Source of the DNA: an uncultured Clostridia bacterium | Lineage (GTDB): Bacteria; Bacillota; Clostridia; Christensenellales; UBA1242 | Assembly (NCBI GenBank): GCA_937895935.1 | Contig: CALBKX010000028.1 | Location: 1 to 21,702, forward strand | Length of the DNA: 21,702 bases | Direction of reading: 5' to 3' | Shown: piece by piece, positions 1 through 7,718 of the stretch | How the letters are laid out: every line of letters starts with the position of its first letter | Position numbering within the stretch: position 1 is the first letter of the stretch | Translations under genes and position numbers: made by a program | Notes under the pieces: generated by a model | Seen by the model: only the letters and a program-made list of their open reading frames with translations | What the model was told of the DNA's origin: nothing | The model's database searches: none

Positions 1-17
1 TTTTTTCTTGCAAAAAT

Positions 18-47
18 TTGACTTTAAATTGTTTAAAGGCTTATAAT
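18..47 (+). promoter_or_regulatory. Probable sigma-A promoter of aspS
   Basis: A -35 box TTGACT at 18-23 is followed after 18 bp by a perfect -10 box TATAAT at 42-47. Transcription would start near 54, giving a leader of about 27 nt that carries GGAG ahead of the aspS ATG. The poly-T run at bases 1-6 could be the tail of an upstream terminator, which would fit aspS being transcribed from here. Confidence 0.65.
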
Positions 48-80
48 TTTACAAACATTTAAAATATATTTGGAGAACAT

Positions 81-1823
81 ATGAGAGAAAATATTTACAG
101 AACACATAACTGTGGCGAATTAAGATTATCTGATGTAAACAAACAAGTAAGGCTTGCTGGTTGGGTCAATTCAATTAGAAAACTTGGCGGCATTACTTTT
201 TTGACTTTGCGTGATCATTTTGGAATTACACAAATAATTGTAAATGATGAAAACCAAATTTCAGGCATTTGTAAGGAAAGCACTATTTCTGTTTGTGGAA
301 AAGTTTTAGAAAGATCAAGTAAAAATAAAAATATGTCTACTGGCGATATTGAAGTTGTGGCTGAAAGTATCACACTACTTGGGAAAAGTTTAAGTGTTTT
401 ACCTTTTGAAATTGCAGAAGGACCAAACACCAAGGAAGAATTAAGATTAAAATACAGATACCTAGATTTAAGAAATCCTGAAACTCATCAAACTATTGTT
501 TTAAGAGCAAATGTTTTAAATTGGGTTAGGAATAAATTAACTCAAATGGGATTTTTGGAAGTTCAAACTCCAATTTTAACATCTTCGAGTCCTGAAGGAG
601 CAAGGGACTATATTGTGCCAACAATAAATGCTCCCGGAGAATTTTATGCACTTCCACAAGCACCTCAACAATTTAAACAATTATTGATGATTTCTGGATT
701 TGATAAATATTTCCAAGTTGCACCTTGTTTTAGAAATGAGGCGGCAAGAGCAGATCGCTCTCCTGGAGAATTTTACCAAATAGACCTTGAAATGAGTTTT
801 GCTACGCAAGATGATGTAATGAGTGCTTGTGAAGAATTTGTTGTGGACTTATTTAAAGAATTTACAAGTAAGGATATTGATAATGCTCCTTTTGTTAAAA
901 TTCCATACAAGGAAGCAATCGAAAAATATTGCAGTGACAAACCAGACCTAAGAAATCCACTTATTGTACACGATATTTCATATATTTTTGAAAATACTGA
1001 GTTTAATGCTTTTAAAAATAAGACAATTAAAGCAATCGCTTGCAGTGCAGGTGAAAAGCCAAGACGTTTTTATGATGATTTAGGTAAAACCATTGTTGCC
1101 TATGAAGGGAAAGGACTTGCGTGGCTTAAATATGCTGATGGTGCTTTTACTGGAAGTATTGCTAAATTTTTAACAGAACAAAACAAGGAAAGTTTAATAA
1201 AAGAATTTAATTTACTTGAAAATGAAAGCATATTTATGATTGCTGATGAAAAGAAAATGGCAATAAAACTTGCTAATGTGTTAAGAATTGAACTTGGAAA
1301 ACAATTGGATTTAATTGATAAAAATCAAGTTAAATTTTGTTGGGTTTGTGATTTTCCTTTCTTTGAGGAAAACGAGGAAACCGGAGCAATTGATTTTGCT
1401 CATAATCCTTTTTCTATGCCACAAGGCGGGCTTGAAAGTCTTGAAAATATGAATCCATTTGATATTAAAGCATATCAGTACGATTTAGTATGTAATGGAT
1501 ATGAAACTTTAAGTGGTGCTGTTAGAAATCACCAAACTGATTTAATGGTTAAAGCATTTGAAATGGCTGGTTACACAAAAGAAGATGTAGAAAATAAATT
1601 TGGCGCTTTGTACAATGCTTTTCAGTATGGTGCACCTCCCCATGCTGGTGGCGCTTTTGGCTTAGAACGTTTGCTTATGATTATGACAGACAATGAATTA
1701 ATACGCGATGTTATTGCTTTCCCATTAAATAAAAATGCAAAAGATTTAATGATGGGTGCACCAAGTAAGGTGAGCGAAAAACAATTAAAAGATGTTGGGA
1801 TAGAACTTATAAAAAAGATGTAA
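81..1823 (+). CDS. aspS: Aspartyl-tRNA synthetase
   Basis: Charges tRNA-Asp with aspartate in the cytoplasm (class II aminoacyl-tRNA synthetase). At 580 aa it has the normal bacterial length. An N-terminal OB-fold anticodon-binding domain covers about residues 1-105. The catalytic core follows, with motif 2 near residue 216 (FRNEAARADR then PGEFYQIDLEMSF), and a bacterial GAD-type insertion in the middle. Motif 3 (GAFGLERLLMIM, about 523-534) carries the ATP-binding arginine. The start has GGAG 7 nt upstream. The motif-2 wording (PQAPQQFKQLLM, PGEFYQ) is closer to what I remember of alphaproteobacterial AspRS than to the RADRQPEFTQ form of most Firmicutes. hisS, a common neighbour, is not seen downstream. 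Identity is certain; discriminating or non-discriminating behaviour cannot be told. Confidence 0.97.
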   Translation: MRENIYRTHNCGELRLSDVNKQVRLAGWVNSIRKLGGITFLTLRDHFGITQIIVNDENQISGICKESTISVCGKVLERSSKNKNMSTGDIEVVAESITLLGKSLSVLPFEIAEGPNTKEELRLKYRYLDLRNPETHQTIVLRANVLNWVRNKLTQMGFLEVQTPILTSSSPEGARDYIVPTINAPGEFYALPQAPQQFKQLLMISGFDKYFQVAPCFRNEAARADRSPGEFYQIDLEMSFATQDDVMSACEEFVVDLFKEFTSKDIDNAPFVKIPYKEAIEKYCSDKPDLRNPLIVHDISYIFENTEFNAFKNKTIKAIACSAGEKPRRFYDDLGKTIVAYEGKGLAWLKYADGAFTGSIAKFLTEQNKESLIKEFNLLENESIFMIADEKKMAIKLANVLRIELGKQLDLIDKNQVKFCWVCDFPFFEENEETGAIDFAHNPFSMPQGGLESLENMNPFDIKAYQYDLVCNGYETLSGAVRNHQTDLMVKAFEMAGYTKEDVENKFGALYNAFQYGAPPHAGGAFGLERLLMIMTDNELIRDVIAFPLNKNAKDLMMGAPSKVSEKQLKDVGIELIKKM

Positions 1824-1917
1824 ATGATTGCTTAACGCTCAAGCACTTTCGCTCCAGTCCACCAAATGACGGACTATCGCTTTCGTTAAAATCGCTTAAA
1901 GCAAATCATTTACATCT
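1816..1917. repeat. Palindromic repeat, copy A
   Basis: A 102-bp imperfect palindrome. The ends are AGATGTAAATGATT(T)GCTT and its reverse complement. A central hairpin AGTCC (1856-1860) / GGACT (1871-1875) encloses the loop ACCAAATGAC. The repeat's left end contains the aspS stop codon (AGATGTAA). Two related copies lie at 21482-21580 and from 21632 to the window edge. It is less A+T-rich than its surroundings. A short dispersed REP/MITE-like element is the best description; no transposase is present here. Confidence 0.8.
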
Positions 1918-1949
1918 AAGGAAGAAAAAGGGCAATTTTAATAAAAAAT

Positions 1950-1994
1950 AAAGCCACTTGGCGAAGTGTGAGGGCTTAGCCAAGTGGCTTTTTT
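1950..1994 (+). terminator. Rho-independent terminator after aspS
   Basis: A 13-bp perfect stem, AAAGCCACTTGGC (1950-1962) with GCCAAGTGGCTTT (1979-1991), has a 16-nt loop and runs into six Ts (1989-1994). Its first half, with the flanking bases ATAAAGCCACTTGGCGAAG (1948-1966), is repeated exactly at 21587-21605 after repeat copy B, so it appears to travel with the repeat family. Confidence 0.85.
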
Positions 1995-2269
1995 ATGGGA
2001 ATATAAATTTCCCATACTTTTGCCTTGCGGGGGGGTGCAAAAAAATTTTGGCGGGAAAATGTAACCTTTTACATCTTTTGGCAGTAGATGAAAATTAGGA
2101 TTTGCAACGTATCTTGACTGTGGAATTTGGTTCCCTTGAGAAAATTTTATTCTGCTTAATTAAAAATTTTTTGTAAAAAATAACAAAAGTTTATTTTTTG
2201 TTTGCAGTTTAAAGTTTTTAATGATAACATAATTAAAAATTTTACAACAATTTTTGAAAGGAGAAATGA
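1995..2269. other. Intergenic region with a small hairpin and a G7 run
   Basis: No gene is supported here. TATGGGAA (1994-2001) pairs perfectly with TTCCCATA (2009-2016). A run of seven Gs (2029-2035) is unusual in such A+T-rich DNA. ATGTAA-CCTT-TTACAT (about 2059-2074), followed by TTTACATCT, resembles the ends of the palindromic repeat and may be a remnant. A weak promoter-like pair, TTGCAG (2202-2207) and TAACAT (2225-2230) 17 bp apart, lies upstream of the next gene, which has the ribosome binding site AAAGGAG. Confidence 0.5.
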
Positions 2270-3049
2270 ATGTATATTTTAAGTAATGATAAAGTTTTGC
2301 CAGAAATTTTTTCTGAAACAGGAGTTTTATTTGATAAGGTATATAAGGATTTGGTTTCTTTTAAAGAATCTTTATTGCTTGAAAATCAAACACTTAATGT
2401 TAAGTCTTTTTTTGAAAGATATAGCAAATATCAAACTCGAGGCTTACAAATTTTAAAAGCGTCAATAGGTGACTTATGTGTTGGATTAAAGGCTTTAGGC
2501 AACAAATTTGGTTCACTTGAAGGATCTTCGTTTGAAAAACTTTCAAAAACAAGCGAAAATGTTATAACTGTCACAGGCGAATTTATTAATTTTACAAATA
2601 ACTTTGTTATATCTTCCGAACAAATAATGCAAGAAGACCAAAAAAATGTAGATTTGTTTAAAGAGCTTTGTGACAATTATCAAAAATACTTTTTATCTTT
2701 AAATTTGTATTTTAATGAATTAAGTACTTGTACTTTACATTTATATGGTGATGCAAAAAATCGCCTACAAGAAAATTTTAATGAAACTAAAACTTCACTT
2801 ATTAGTTTTATTCATATGGTTAAAATTAAAATTGTTTCGGCACTTGCTAATATTTTTGTAGGAATTCAATTAGGTTATGAATATTTTTCTGATATATCTC
2901 AAATTAAATTTGAAGATATTTATAAAGAAAAATTAATTGATGAAAATGATGAAATAATAATGGATAATGTAAATAATCTTTTAGAAACTATTATAGTTAA
3001 TTTTGAAGAGGCATTAATTCAAAGCAAAAAATATTTTAATTTGATTTAA
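2270..3049 (+). CDS. Hypothetical alpha-helical protein
   Basis: A 259-aa protein I do not recognise. It has no signal peptide and no convincing membrane segment. The composition (many Leu, Phe, Asn, Lys, Glu; few Gly and Pro) and heptad-like spacing of hydrophobic residues suggest a mostly helical, possibly bundled cytoplasmic protein. The start has AAAGGAG 5-6 nt upstream, and the gene is closed by its own terminator at 3068-3110. It therefore forms a separate transcription unit between aspS and the phage operon. Whether it belongs with the phage genes or with the chromosome is unclear. No function is proposed. Confidence 0.8.
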   Translation: MYILSNDKVLPEIFSETGVLFDKVYKDLVSFKESLLLENQTLNVKSFFERYSKYQTRGLQILKASIGDLCVGLKALGNKFGSLEGSSFEKLSKTSENVITVTGEFINFTNNFVISSEQIMQEDQKNVDLFKELCDNYQKYFLSLNLYFNELSTCTLHLYGDAKNRLQENFNETKTSLISFIHMVKIKIVSALANIFVGIQLGYEYFSDISQIKFEDIYKEKLIDENDEIIMDNVNNLLETIIVNFEEALIQSKKYFNLI

Positions 3050-3067
3050 AAGTTTAAATTATAAAAT

Positions 3068-3110
3068 AAAAGACTGGAAAAGACATAAAATCTTTTCGGT
3101 CTTTTTTTTT
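3068..3110 (+). terminator. Rho-independent terminator after the helical-protein gene
   Basis: AAAAGAC (3068-3074) pairs with GTCTTTT (3099-3105), and GAAAAG (3077-3082) with CTTTTC (3092-3097). They are separated by a small internal loop and followed by a T tract to 3110. It isolates the upstream gene from the phage-derived operon. Confidence 0.85.
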
Positions 3111-3145
3111 ATAAAAAATTTTTTAAAAAAAGTGTAAGAGGGGTA

Positions 3146-3173
3146 TTGCATTTGAAAAATCCAATGATATATT
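3146..3173 (+). promoter_or_regulatory. Probable promoter of the phage-derived operon
   Basis: A -35-like TTGCAT (3146-3151) and a -10-like TATATT (3168-3173) are separated by 16 bp. They lie just after the upstream terminator and about 34 bp before the first ribosome binding site (AAGGAG at 3191-3196). No operator palindrome is obvious around it. Confidence 0.5.
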
Positions 3174-3206
3174 TTGCTTGTCACTAAAAAAAGGAGCAAA
3201 TAAAAA

Positions 3207-3554
3207 TTGAACATTGCTGAAGAAATTGATGGCAAAATGATTAAAAAAGTTTTAGATGCTTTAAGCAAAAAAGCAACAGGTTACGAAACAAAAGAAACCA
3301 CTGAAGAGTACTCTAGCGATGGAAAAAATGAAGTATTAACTAAACGTAAGGTTGTTAAACATTATGTTCCAGCTGATATTTCTGCAGCGAAACTTTTATT
3401 AGAAATTTGCGGTGCTGAACAAGACAAAAGTTTTTTTGGAATGACCGATGAGGAATTAGATAATGAAGCAATTAAACTTTTTAAAGAGTACCAAGAATTA
3501 ACCGACAAAGATATTTATTCAAACATAAAGGGAGAAACAAGTGAAAATAATTAA
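3207..3554 (+). CDS. Terminase small subunit-like protein lacking the DNA-binding half
   Basis: A 115-aa protein starting at TTG with AAGGAG 10 nt upstream. Residues about 15-70 (ALSKKATGYETKETTEEY, then KVVKHYVPADISAAKLLLE) match the pattern I know from the C-terminal part of small terminase subunits: KKAxGYxxxET, then a charged stretch, then KxxPPDxxAAxxxL. The N-terminal helix-turn-helix present in full-length subunits is missing, and the upstream DNA (3111-3206) does not encode it in any frame. No large terminase follows. It is the first gene of the phage operon and overlaps the next by 14 nt. A recognition role in DNA packaging is the family expectation. Without a DNA-binding domain or motor the role is open; an oligomerising or portal-docking fragment is possible. 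Confidence 0.6.
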   Translation: MNIAEEIDGKMIKKVLDALSKKATGYETKETTEEYSSDGKNEVLTKRKVVKHYVPADISAAKLLLEICGAEQDKSFFGMTDEELDNEAIKLFKEYQELTDKDIYSNIKGETSENN

Positions 3555-3747
3555 AATAGCATACAAAACAAAATGTGATTTTCCGGGTTGTAAAAATCTT
3601 GCCACTTGTACAATAAGTGACGAAGTAGATTTAGGGAAAAAACTCGGACTGTGTGATGAATGTTTAAATTCTATTTATGAAAGTGTTGCAAAATCATTAA
3701 TACCAAAAAGTATTGATGCACCTTTTAAAAGACAAAAGAAACTTTAA
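3541..3747 (+). CDS. Small Cys-motif (probable zinc-binding) protein
   Basis: A 68-aa protein starting at GTG with GGGAG about 6 nt upstream, overlapping the previous gene by 14 nt. Cysteines at 12 and 17 (CDFPGC), 23, and 38 and 41 (CDEC) form a CX4C...CX2C arrangement typical of small treble-clef or zinc-ribbon folds. It sits directly before the portal gene, in the slot where phages carry the large terminase. Such proteins are common phage accessory genes of unknown role. It has no catalytic signature. Function is unknown. Confidence 0.65.
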   Translation: MKIIKIAYKTKCDFPGCKNLATCTISDEVDLGKKLGLCDECLNSIYESVAKSLIPKSIDAPFKRQKKL

Positions 3748-3761
3748 TTAAAGGAGAAATA

Positions 3762-5642
3762 ATGAAAAAAATTGAAGAACAACAATTAGTATCGGAAGTG
3801 CTCGAAGACTTTAAAAAGAGAAGTCAAGAGCGAAAACCATTTGATGCACAATGGCAATTAAATATGAATTTTATAATGGGTAATCAATATTGTAGTGTGG
3901 GATATAATAATGATATTGAAGAATATGACAAACAATTTTTTTGGCAAGAGCGAGAAGTTTTCAATCATATTGCAAGTATTGTTGAAACTAGACTTGCTAA
4001 ACTCAAAACGGTTAGACCCACTATGACCGTTATTCCAGCAAGTGGTGACGAAAGTGATATCAAAACTGCCAAACTTAGTAAAAAAATTGTTAATTCAATA
4101 TACAACAAAGAAGATATGTCTAAATTGATTTGTGATGCAACTAAATGGAGTGAAATCGCAGGAACTTCTTTTTTTAAAATAACTTGGAATAATTCTAAAG
4201 GGAAAACCTTTGCAGTTGATGACAAGGGCAAAAAAATAAAAATGGGAGATGTGCAAATTTCTGTTTGTTCACCTTTTGAAATTTATCCTGAAAGCACTGC
4301 ATGTGAAGACGTTCAAAGTTGCAATTCTATAATTCACGCAAAAGCATACCACGTTGATGAAATAGAAGCTATTTGGGGCAAAAAAGTTCAAGGGGAAGAT
4401 GTTAATGTTTTTTCACTTGATTCAAAAAATGATGGTATCGGTGGATTAGGTTATCAATCTAGGGCTACAAAAGTTGTGAATACAATTAAAAACAACTATG
4501 CTGTCGTAATAGAAAGATATGAGAAACCTAGTGTTAAGTATCCAAATGGACGTTTAATTATTATCGCTGGCAATCAACTTTTATATATAGGTGACTTGCC
4601 ATATTTGAATGGCAATGATTCCGAAAGAATTTTCCCTTTTGTACGTCAGGTTTGTTTAGAGCAAAGTGGCTGTTTCTGGGGTGTTAGCGTGATTGAAAGA
4701 ATTATTCCAATTCAAAGGGCGTATAATGCTGTAAAAAATCGTAAACACGAATACATTAATAGATTGTCGATGGGCGTTTTAACAGTAGAAGATGGCTCCG
4801 TTGATATTGAGAACTTAGAGGAAGAAGGTCTTTCTCCTGGCAAAATATTAGTTTACAGACAAGGCTCTGTAGCTCCAAGTTATATGTCAAATACAAATGT
4901 TCCTTCAGACTTTTCTATTGAAGAAGAAAAATTATTATCTGAATTTAAAACAATAAGTGGTGTGTCGGATATTTTAAATTCAAATTTGGCAACTAGTAAT
5001 ATATCTGGTGTTGCACTTCAATTACTTATTGAGCAAGACGAAGCAAGACTTTCAGTTACAAGCGATCAAATAAAAATGGCAATAAAAGATGTAGCACGAC
5101 ATATTTTAAGGCTATATAAACAATTTGCAACAGTGCCAAGATTGTTCAAAATTAAAGGTGACCATGGAGAACTAGAATTAGATTATTTTTGTGCTTCAGA
5201 TATAACAAGTGATGACATTGCTTTTGAAACAGATACAGAACTTAATGAATCATTGGCACAAAGAAGAAGTATGGTTTTTGATTTGTTAAATGCAGGGCTA
5301 TTAAGCAACGAAGAAGGAAAATTGACAAACAGAATGAGAATAAAAGCATTGGAACTATTAGGTTTTGGTGTTTGGGAAAACTCACAAGATTTACTTGAAT
5401 TACATCAAAAGAAAGCGTCGTGTGAAAATCATAAATTTATGCACAATGAAAAAGTTGAAGTAAAGGAAATAGATGACCACGACACGCATATAAACGAACA
5501 TATTGCATTTATGCTAGGCGGAGATTTTGAAAAAAATTCAAACAAACAAATTGAAGAAAAAATGCTTGATCATATTAGACAACACAAAAAATTTAAACAA
5601 TTAGAAATGGGTATTAATAATTTAAATGACAATTTAAATTAA
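3762..5642 (+). CDS. Phage portal protein (podovirus/P22-like type)
   Basis: The portal forms the dodecameric ring at one capsid vertex through which DNA enters and leaves. At 626 aa it is in the usual range for P22/SU10-like portals. The N-terminus has the family pattern: an initial charged helix, then an Asn-His-Ile segment with RLAKLKTVRPTMTVIPA (about 77-93), then a helix ending KKIVNSIY. The middle holds the wing and stem (FWGVSVIERIIPIQRAYNAVKN, about 306-327), and the C-terminus is a charged helical crown. AAAGGAG lies 6 nt before the ATG. Asparagine is mostly AAT (about four fifths by hand count), like background genes. The role follows from the family; the partner motor protein is not in the window. 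Confidence 0.88.
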   Translation: MKKIEEQQLVSEVLEDFKKRSQERKPFDAQWQLNMNFIMGNQYCSVGYNNDIEEYDKQFFWQEREVFNHIASIVETRLAKLKTVRPTMTVIPASGDESDIKTAKLSKKIVNSIYNKEDMSKLICDATKWSEIAGTSFFKITWNNSKGKTFAVDDKGKKIKMGDVQISVCSPFEIYPESTACEDVQSCNSIIHAKAYHVDEIEAIWGKKVQGEDVNVFSLDSKNDGIGGLGYQSRATKVVNTIKNNYAVVIERYEKPSVKYPNGRLIIIAGNQLLYIGDLPYLNGNDSERIFPFVRQVCLEQSGCFWGVSVIERIIPIQRAYNAVKNRKHEYINRLSMGVLTVEDGSVDIENLEEEGLSPGKILVYRQGSVAPSYMSNTNVPSDFSIEEEKLLSEFKTISGVSDILNSNLATSNISGVALQLLIEQDEARLSVTSDQIKMAIKDVARHILRLYKQFATVPRLFKIKGDHGELELDYFCASDITSDDIAFETDTELNESLAQRRSMVFDLLNAGLLSNEEGKLTNRMRIKALELLGFGVWENSQDLLELHQKKASCENHKFMHNEKVEVKEIDDHDTHINEHIAFMLGGDFEKNSNKQIEEKMLDHIRQHKKFKQLEMGINNLNDNLN

Positions 5643-5758
5643 AAATAATTACTAAAAATTATAAAATTATTAAAAATTAATAAAAAAATAATTTAATTTA
5701 AATAAATAATTAAATATTTAATTAATTTTAAAAAAATCAAAAAAAGGATAAATAATTT
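5643..5758. other. Nearly pure A/T spacer inside the phage operon
   Basis: Of the 116 bases between portal and scaffold, 5653-5737 contains no G or C at all. No promoter with a recognisable -35, no hairpin of real strength and no reading frame is seen. The ribosome binding site AAAGGAT lies at its end. It is the longest gap in an operon that is otherwise tightly packed. Confidence 0.7.
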
Positions 5759-6415
5759 ATGGAAGAAATTAAACAAGGGGAACAACCTGAAACAGAAAGT
5801 GTAAATGTACAAAATAGTAATGTTGAAGAAGAGAGTGAAGGTACGACTTGTACACCTAATGCTGAAGGCTCCCTAGGTAAATTTAAAGATACTGATAGTT
5901 TGCTTTCTGCCTATAACAATTTGCAGGCAGAATTTACAAAAAAGTGTCAAAAACTCAGCGAAGTCACTAAAGAAATGGAAAATAAAGTGATAGACCAAAA
6001 GGAAAGTTTGCCGGTTTTTGCTAGCGATGGTTGGCAAGAAAATGTTTCAACCTTTTTGGCTAAAAATACCGAGGCACAAAAATATTCTGGTGAAATTGCA
6101 AATGAAATTTTAAATGATAAAAGTTTGCAATCTTCACCAAATGCCTTGGAACTTGCTTGGGCAAGAGTAATGCAAAAAAATTATGTAGAGCCCGAAAAAC
6201 TAGTTTGCGACCAAAACTTCATTAATGAAAAAATTTTGAGTCGTGACGATGTGAAAAAACAAGTGCTGGAAGAATATTTTAAAAATTTACAACAGACTAA
6301 AACACCACCAGTTATTGCTTCTTCTGGAAGTGTTACAACTTATGTTGAAAAAAAACCTACAACTATGCAAGAAGCAAAACAAATGGTGGCAAAAATGTTT
6401 AACTTAAAAGGATAA
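5759..6415 (+). CDS. Phage scaffolding protein
   Basis: A 218-aa acidic protein between portal and major capsid genes, the standard place for the scaffold that guides procapsid assembly. It has a disordered Glu/Gln/Asn-rich N-terminus (1-40). The element GKFKDTDSLLSAYNNLQAEF (about 40-59) is common in scaffold-like proteins of Gram-positive phages and is followed by a helical segment. The basic C-terminus (about 195-218, KKPTTMQEAKQMVAKMFNLKG) would suit coat-protein binding. No protease motif is seen, so this is a scaffold rather than a maturation protease. The stop is 3 nt before the capsid start, implying translational coupling. Confidence 0.8.
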   Translation: MEEIKQGEQPETESVNVQNSNVEEESEGTTCTPNAEGSLGKFKDTDSLLSAYNNLQAEFTKKCQKLSEVTKEMENKVIDQKESLPVFASDGWQENVSTFLAKNTEAQKYSGEIANEILNDKSLQSSPNALELAWARVMQKNYVEPEKLVCDQNFINEKILSRDDVKKQVLEEYFKNLQQTKTPPVIASSGSVTTYVEKKPTTMQEAKQMVAKMFNLKG

Positions 6416-6418
6416 AAT

Positions 6419-7654
6419 ATGGTAACTTTATCAAGCGCAGAAAGCGCTCTTAAAACAGTATATTTGGGTGTAGTAGCAAATCAATTAAACATTAACGCAA
6501 ACCCATTACTTGGTAAAATTAAACAATCTACAAAAGATGTTTGGGGCAAAGAGGTAAGAAAACTTGCTCCTTATGGAATTAATGGCGGTATTGGTGCAGG
6601 TGCAGAAGATGATGCACTTCCAAAAGCTGCTGGAAACAACTATGTTCAATTTGTTTCTGAATTAAAAAACTTATACGGAAAAATTGAATTATCAGACAAA
6701 GCAATCCGTGCGTCAGAAAACAACGCAGGTGCATTTGTTAATTTGCTTAATGATGAAATGGAAGGATTAATTAAAGCATCATCTTTTAACTTTGGACGTA
6801 TGCTTTTTGGCGATGGTTCAGGTCTTTTAGCGACCGTTGCTAGTTTTGATTCAACAAGCAAAGCGATAACTTGTGATTCAGTTAAAAACTTAATTGAAGG
6901 AATGGTTATTGATACTTATACATCAAACGCAAAAGTAACCGCAAAAAGTGGTGTAAGAATTAAATATGTTGACCGTGTTAACAAAAAATTCTATGTTGAA
7001 GACTCAACAGTTACTTTCGCTCAAGGTGATAAAATTTATGTTCAAAATTCTAAAGATTTTGAAATTACTGGTCTTGGAAAAATTTTCTCTGACTCAACTA
7101 CATTATACGGACTTACAAGAGCAGATTATCCATGGCTTGCTCCATACACAAAATCAAGTGCTGGAGAAATTAATGACGGTTTAATTCAAAGCGCTATTGA
7201 CTTCTTAAATGAAGTATCTGGTTCAGAAATTAACTACATTGCTTGTTCAAGTGCAGTTAGACGTGCATACCAAGAATATCTTGGAGCATACAGACGTAAC
7301 ATTGATATTGCTGTGTTGGATGGTGGCTATAAAGCTATATCTTACAATGGTATACCTCTTGTTGCAGATAGATTTGTTGCAGATGATACTATGTATTTAT
7401 TAAATACAAATGATTTCACTCTTCATCAATTGTGTGATTGGAAATGGCTTGAAGGTGAAGACGGTAGAGTTATACGTCAAAATATGGGATTCCCTACTTA
7501 TAGTGCAACTCTTGTTAAATACGCTGATCTTATTTGTGATAAACCAAATGGTCAAGCGAAAATTAGCGGTATTTCAAGCACAGTAACAAATCCTTTTGCA
7601 CCAAGTGTAACAAATAATATTACAACTGGAGCTCAATCCGATACAAACTCATAA
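6419..7654 (+). CDS. Major capsid protein, HK97-fold (P22/SU10-like)
   Basis: Main shell protein, 411 aa. The N-arm region (1-60) and the conserved start of the P-domain around KNLYGKIELSDKAIRAS are followed by a long spine helix. An inserted beta-barrel-like segment covers about 158-215 (MVIDTY...VRIKYVDRVNKKFYV...QGDKIYV). The A-domain follows with a GGYKAISYNGIPLVAD segment and closes near VKYADLICDKPN. No N-terminal protease-processed domain is evident. It starts 3 nt after the scaffold stop; GGATAA precedes the ATG. About half of its Asn codons are AAC, against about one fifth in the portal, which suggests codon adaptation for high expression. T7/A7 after the gene may modestly attenuate transcription. 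Confidence 0.88.
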   Translation: MVTLSSAESALKTVYLGVVANQLNINANPLLGKIKQSTKDVWGKEVRKLAPYGINGGIGAGAEDDALPKAAGNNYVQFVSELKNLYGKIELSDKAIRASENNAGAFVNLLNDEMEGLIKASSFNFGRMLFGDGSGLLATVASFDSTSKAITCDSVKNLIEGMVIDTYTSNAKVTAKSGVRIKYVDRVNKKFYVEDSTVTFAQGDKIYVQNSKDFEITGLGKIFSDSTTLYGLTRADYPWLAPYTKSSAGEINDGLIQSAIDFLNEVSGSEINYIACSSAVRRAYQEYLGAYRRNIDIAVLDGGYKAISYNGIPLVADRFVADDTMYLLNTNDFTLHQLCDWKWLEGEDGRVIRQNMGFPTYSATLVKYADLICDKPNGQAKISGISSTVTNPFAPSVTNNITTGAQSDTNS

Positions 7655-7718
7655 AATTCCTAATAACATAAAGTTTTAAACTTCAAATGGTTTGCTTTTT
7701 TTAAAAAAAGGAGGGAAA

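Noticed and set aside
1816..1917. Integron attC site
   Set aside because: The ~100-bp palindrome after a gene recalled attC, but no RYYYAAC/GTTRRRY boxes at the ends were found, the copies are nearly identical, and no integrase or cassette array is present.
6966..7403. Two plus-strand ORFs inside the capsid gene
   Set aside because: Frame-shifted shadows with biased Leu/Ile composition and no start signals.
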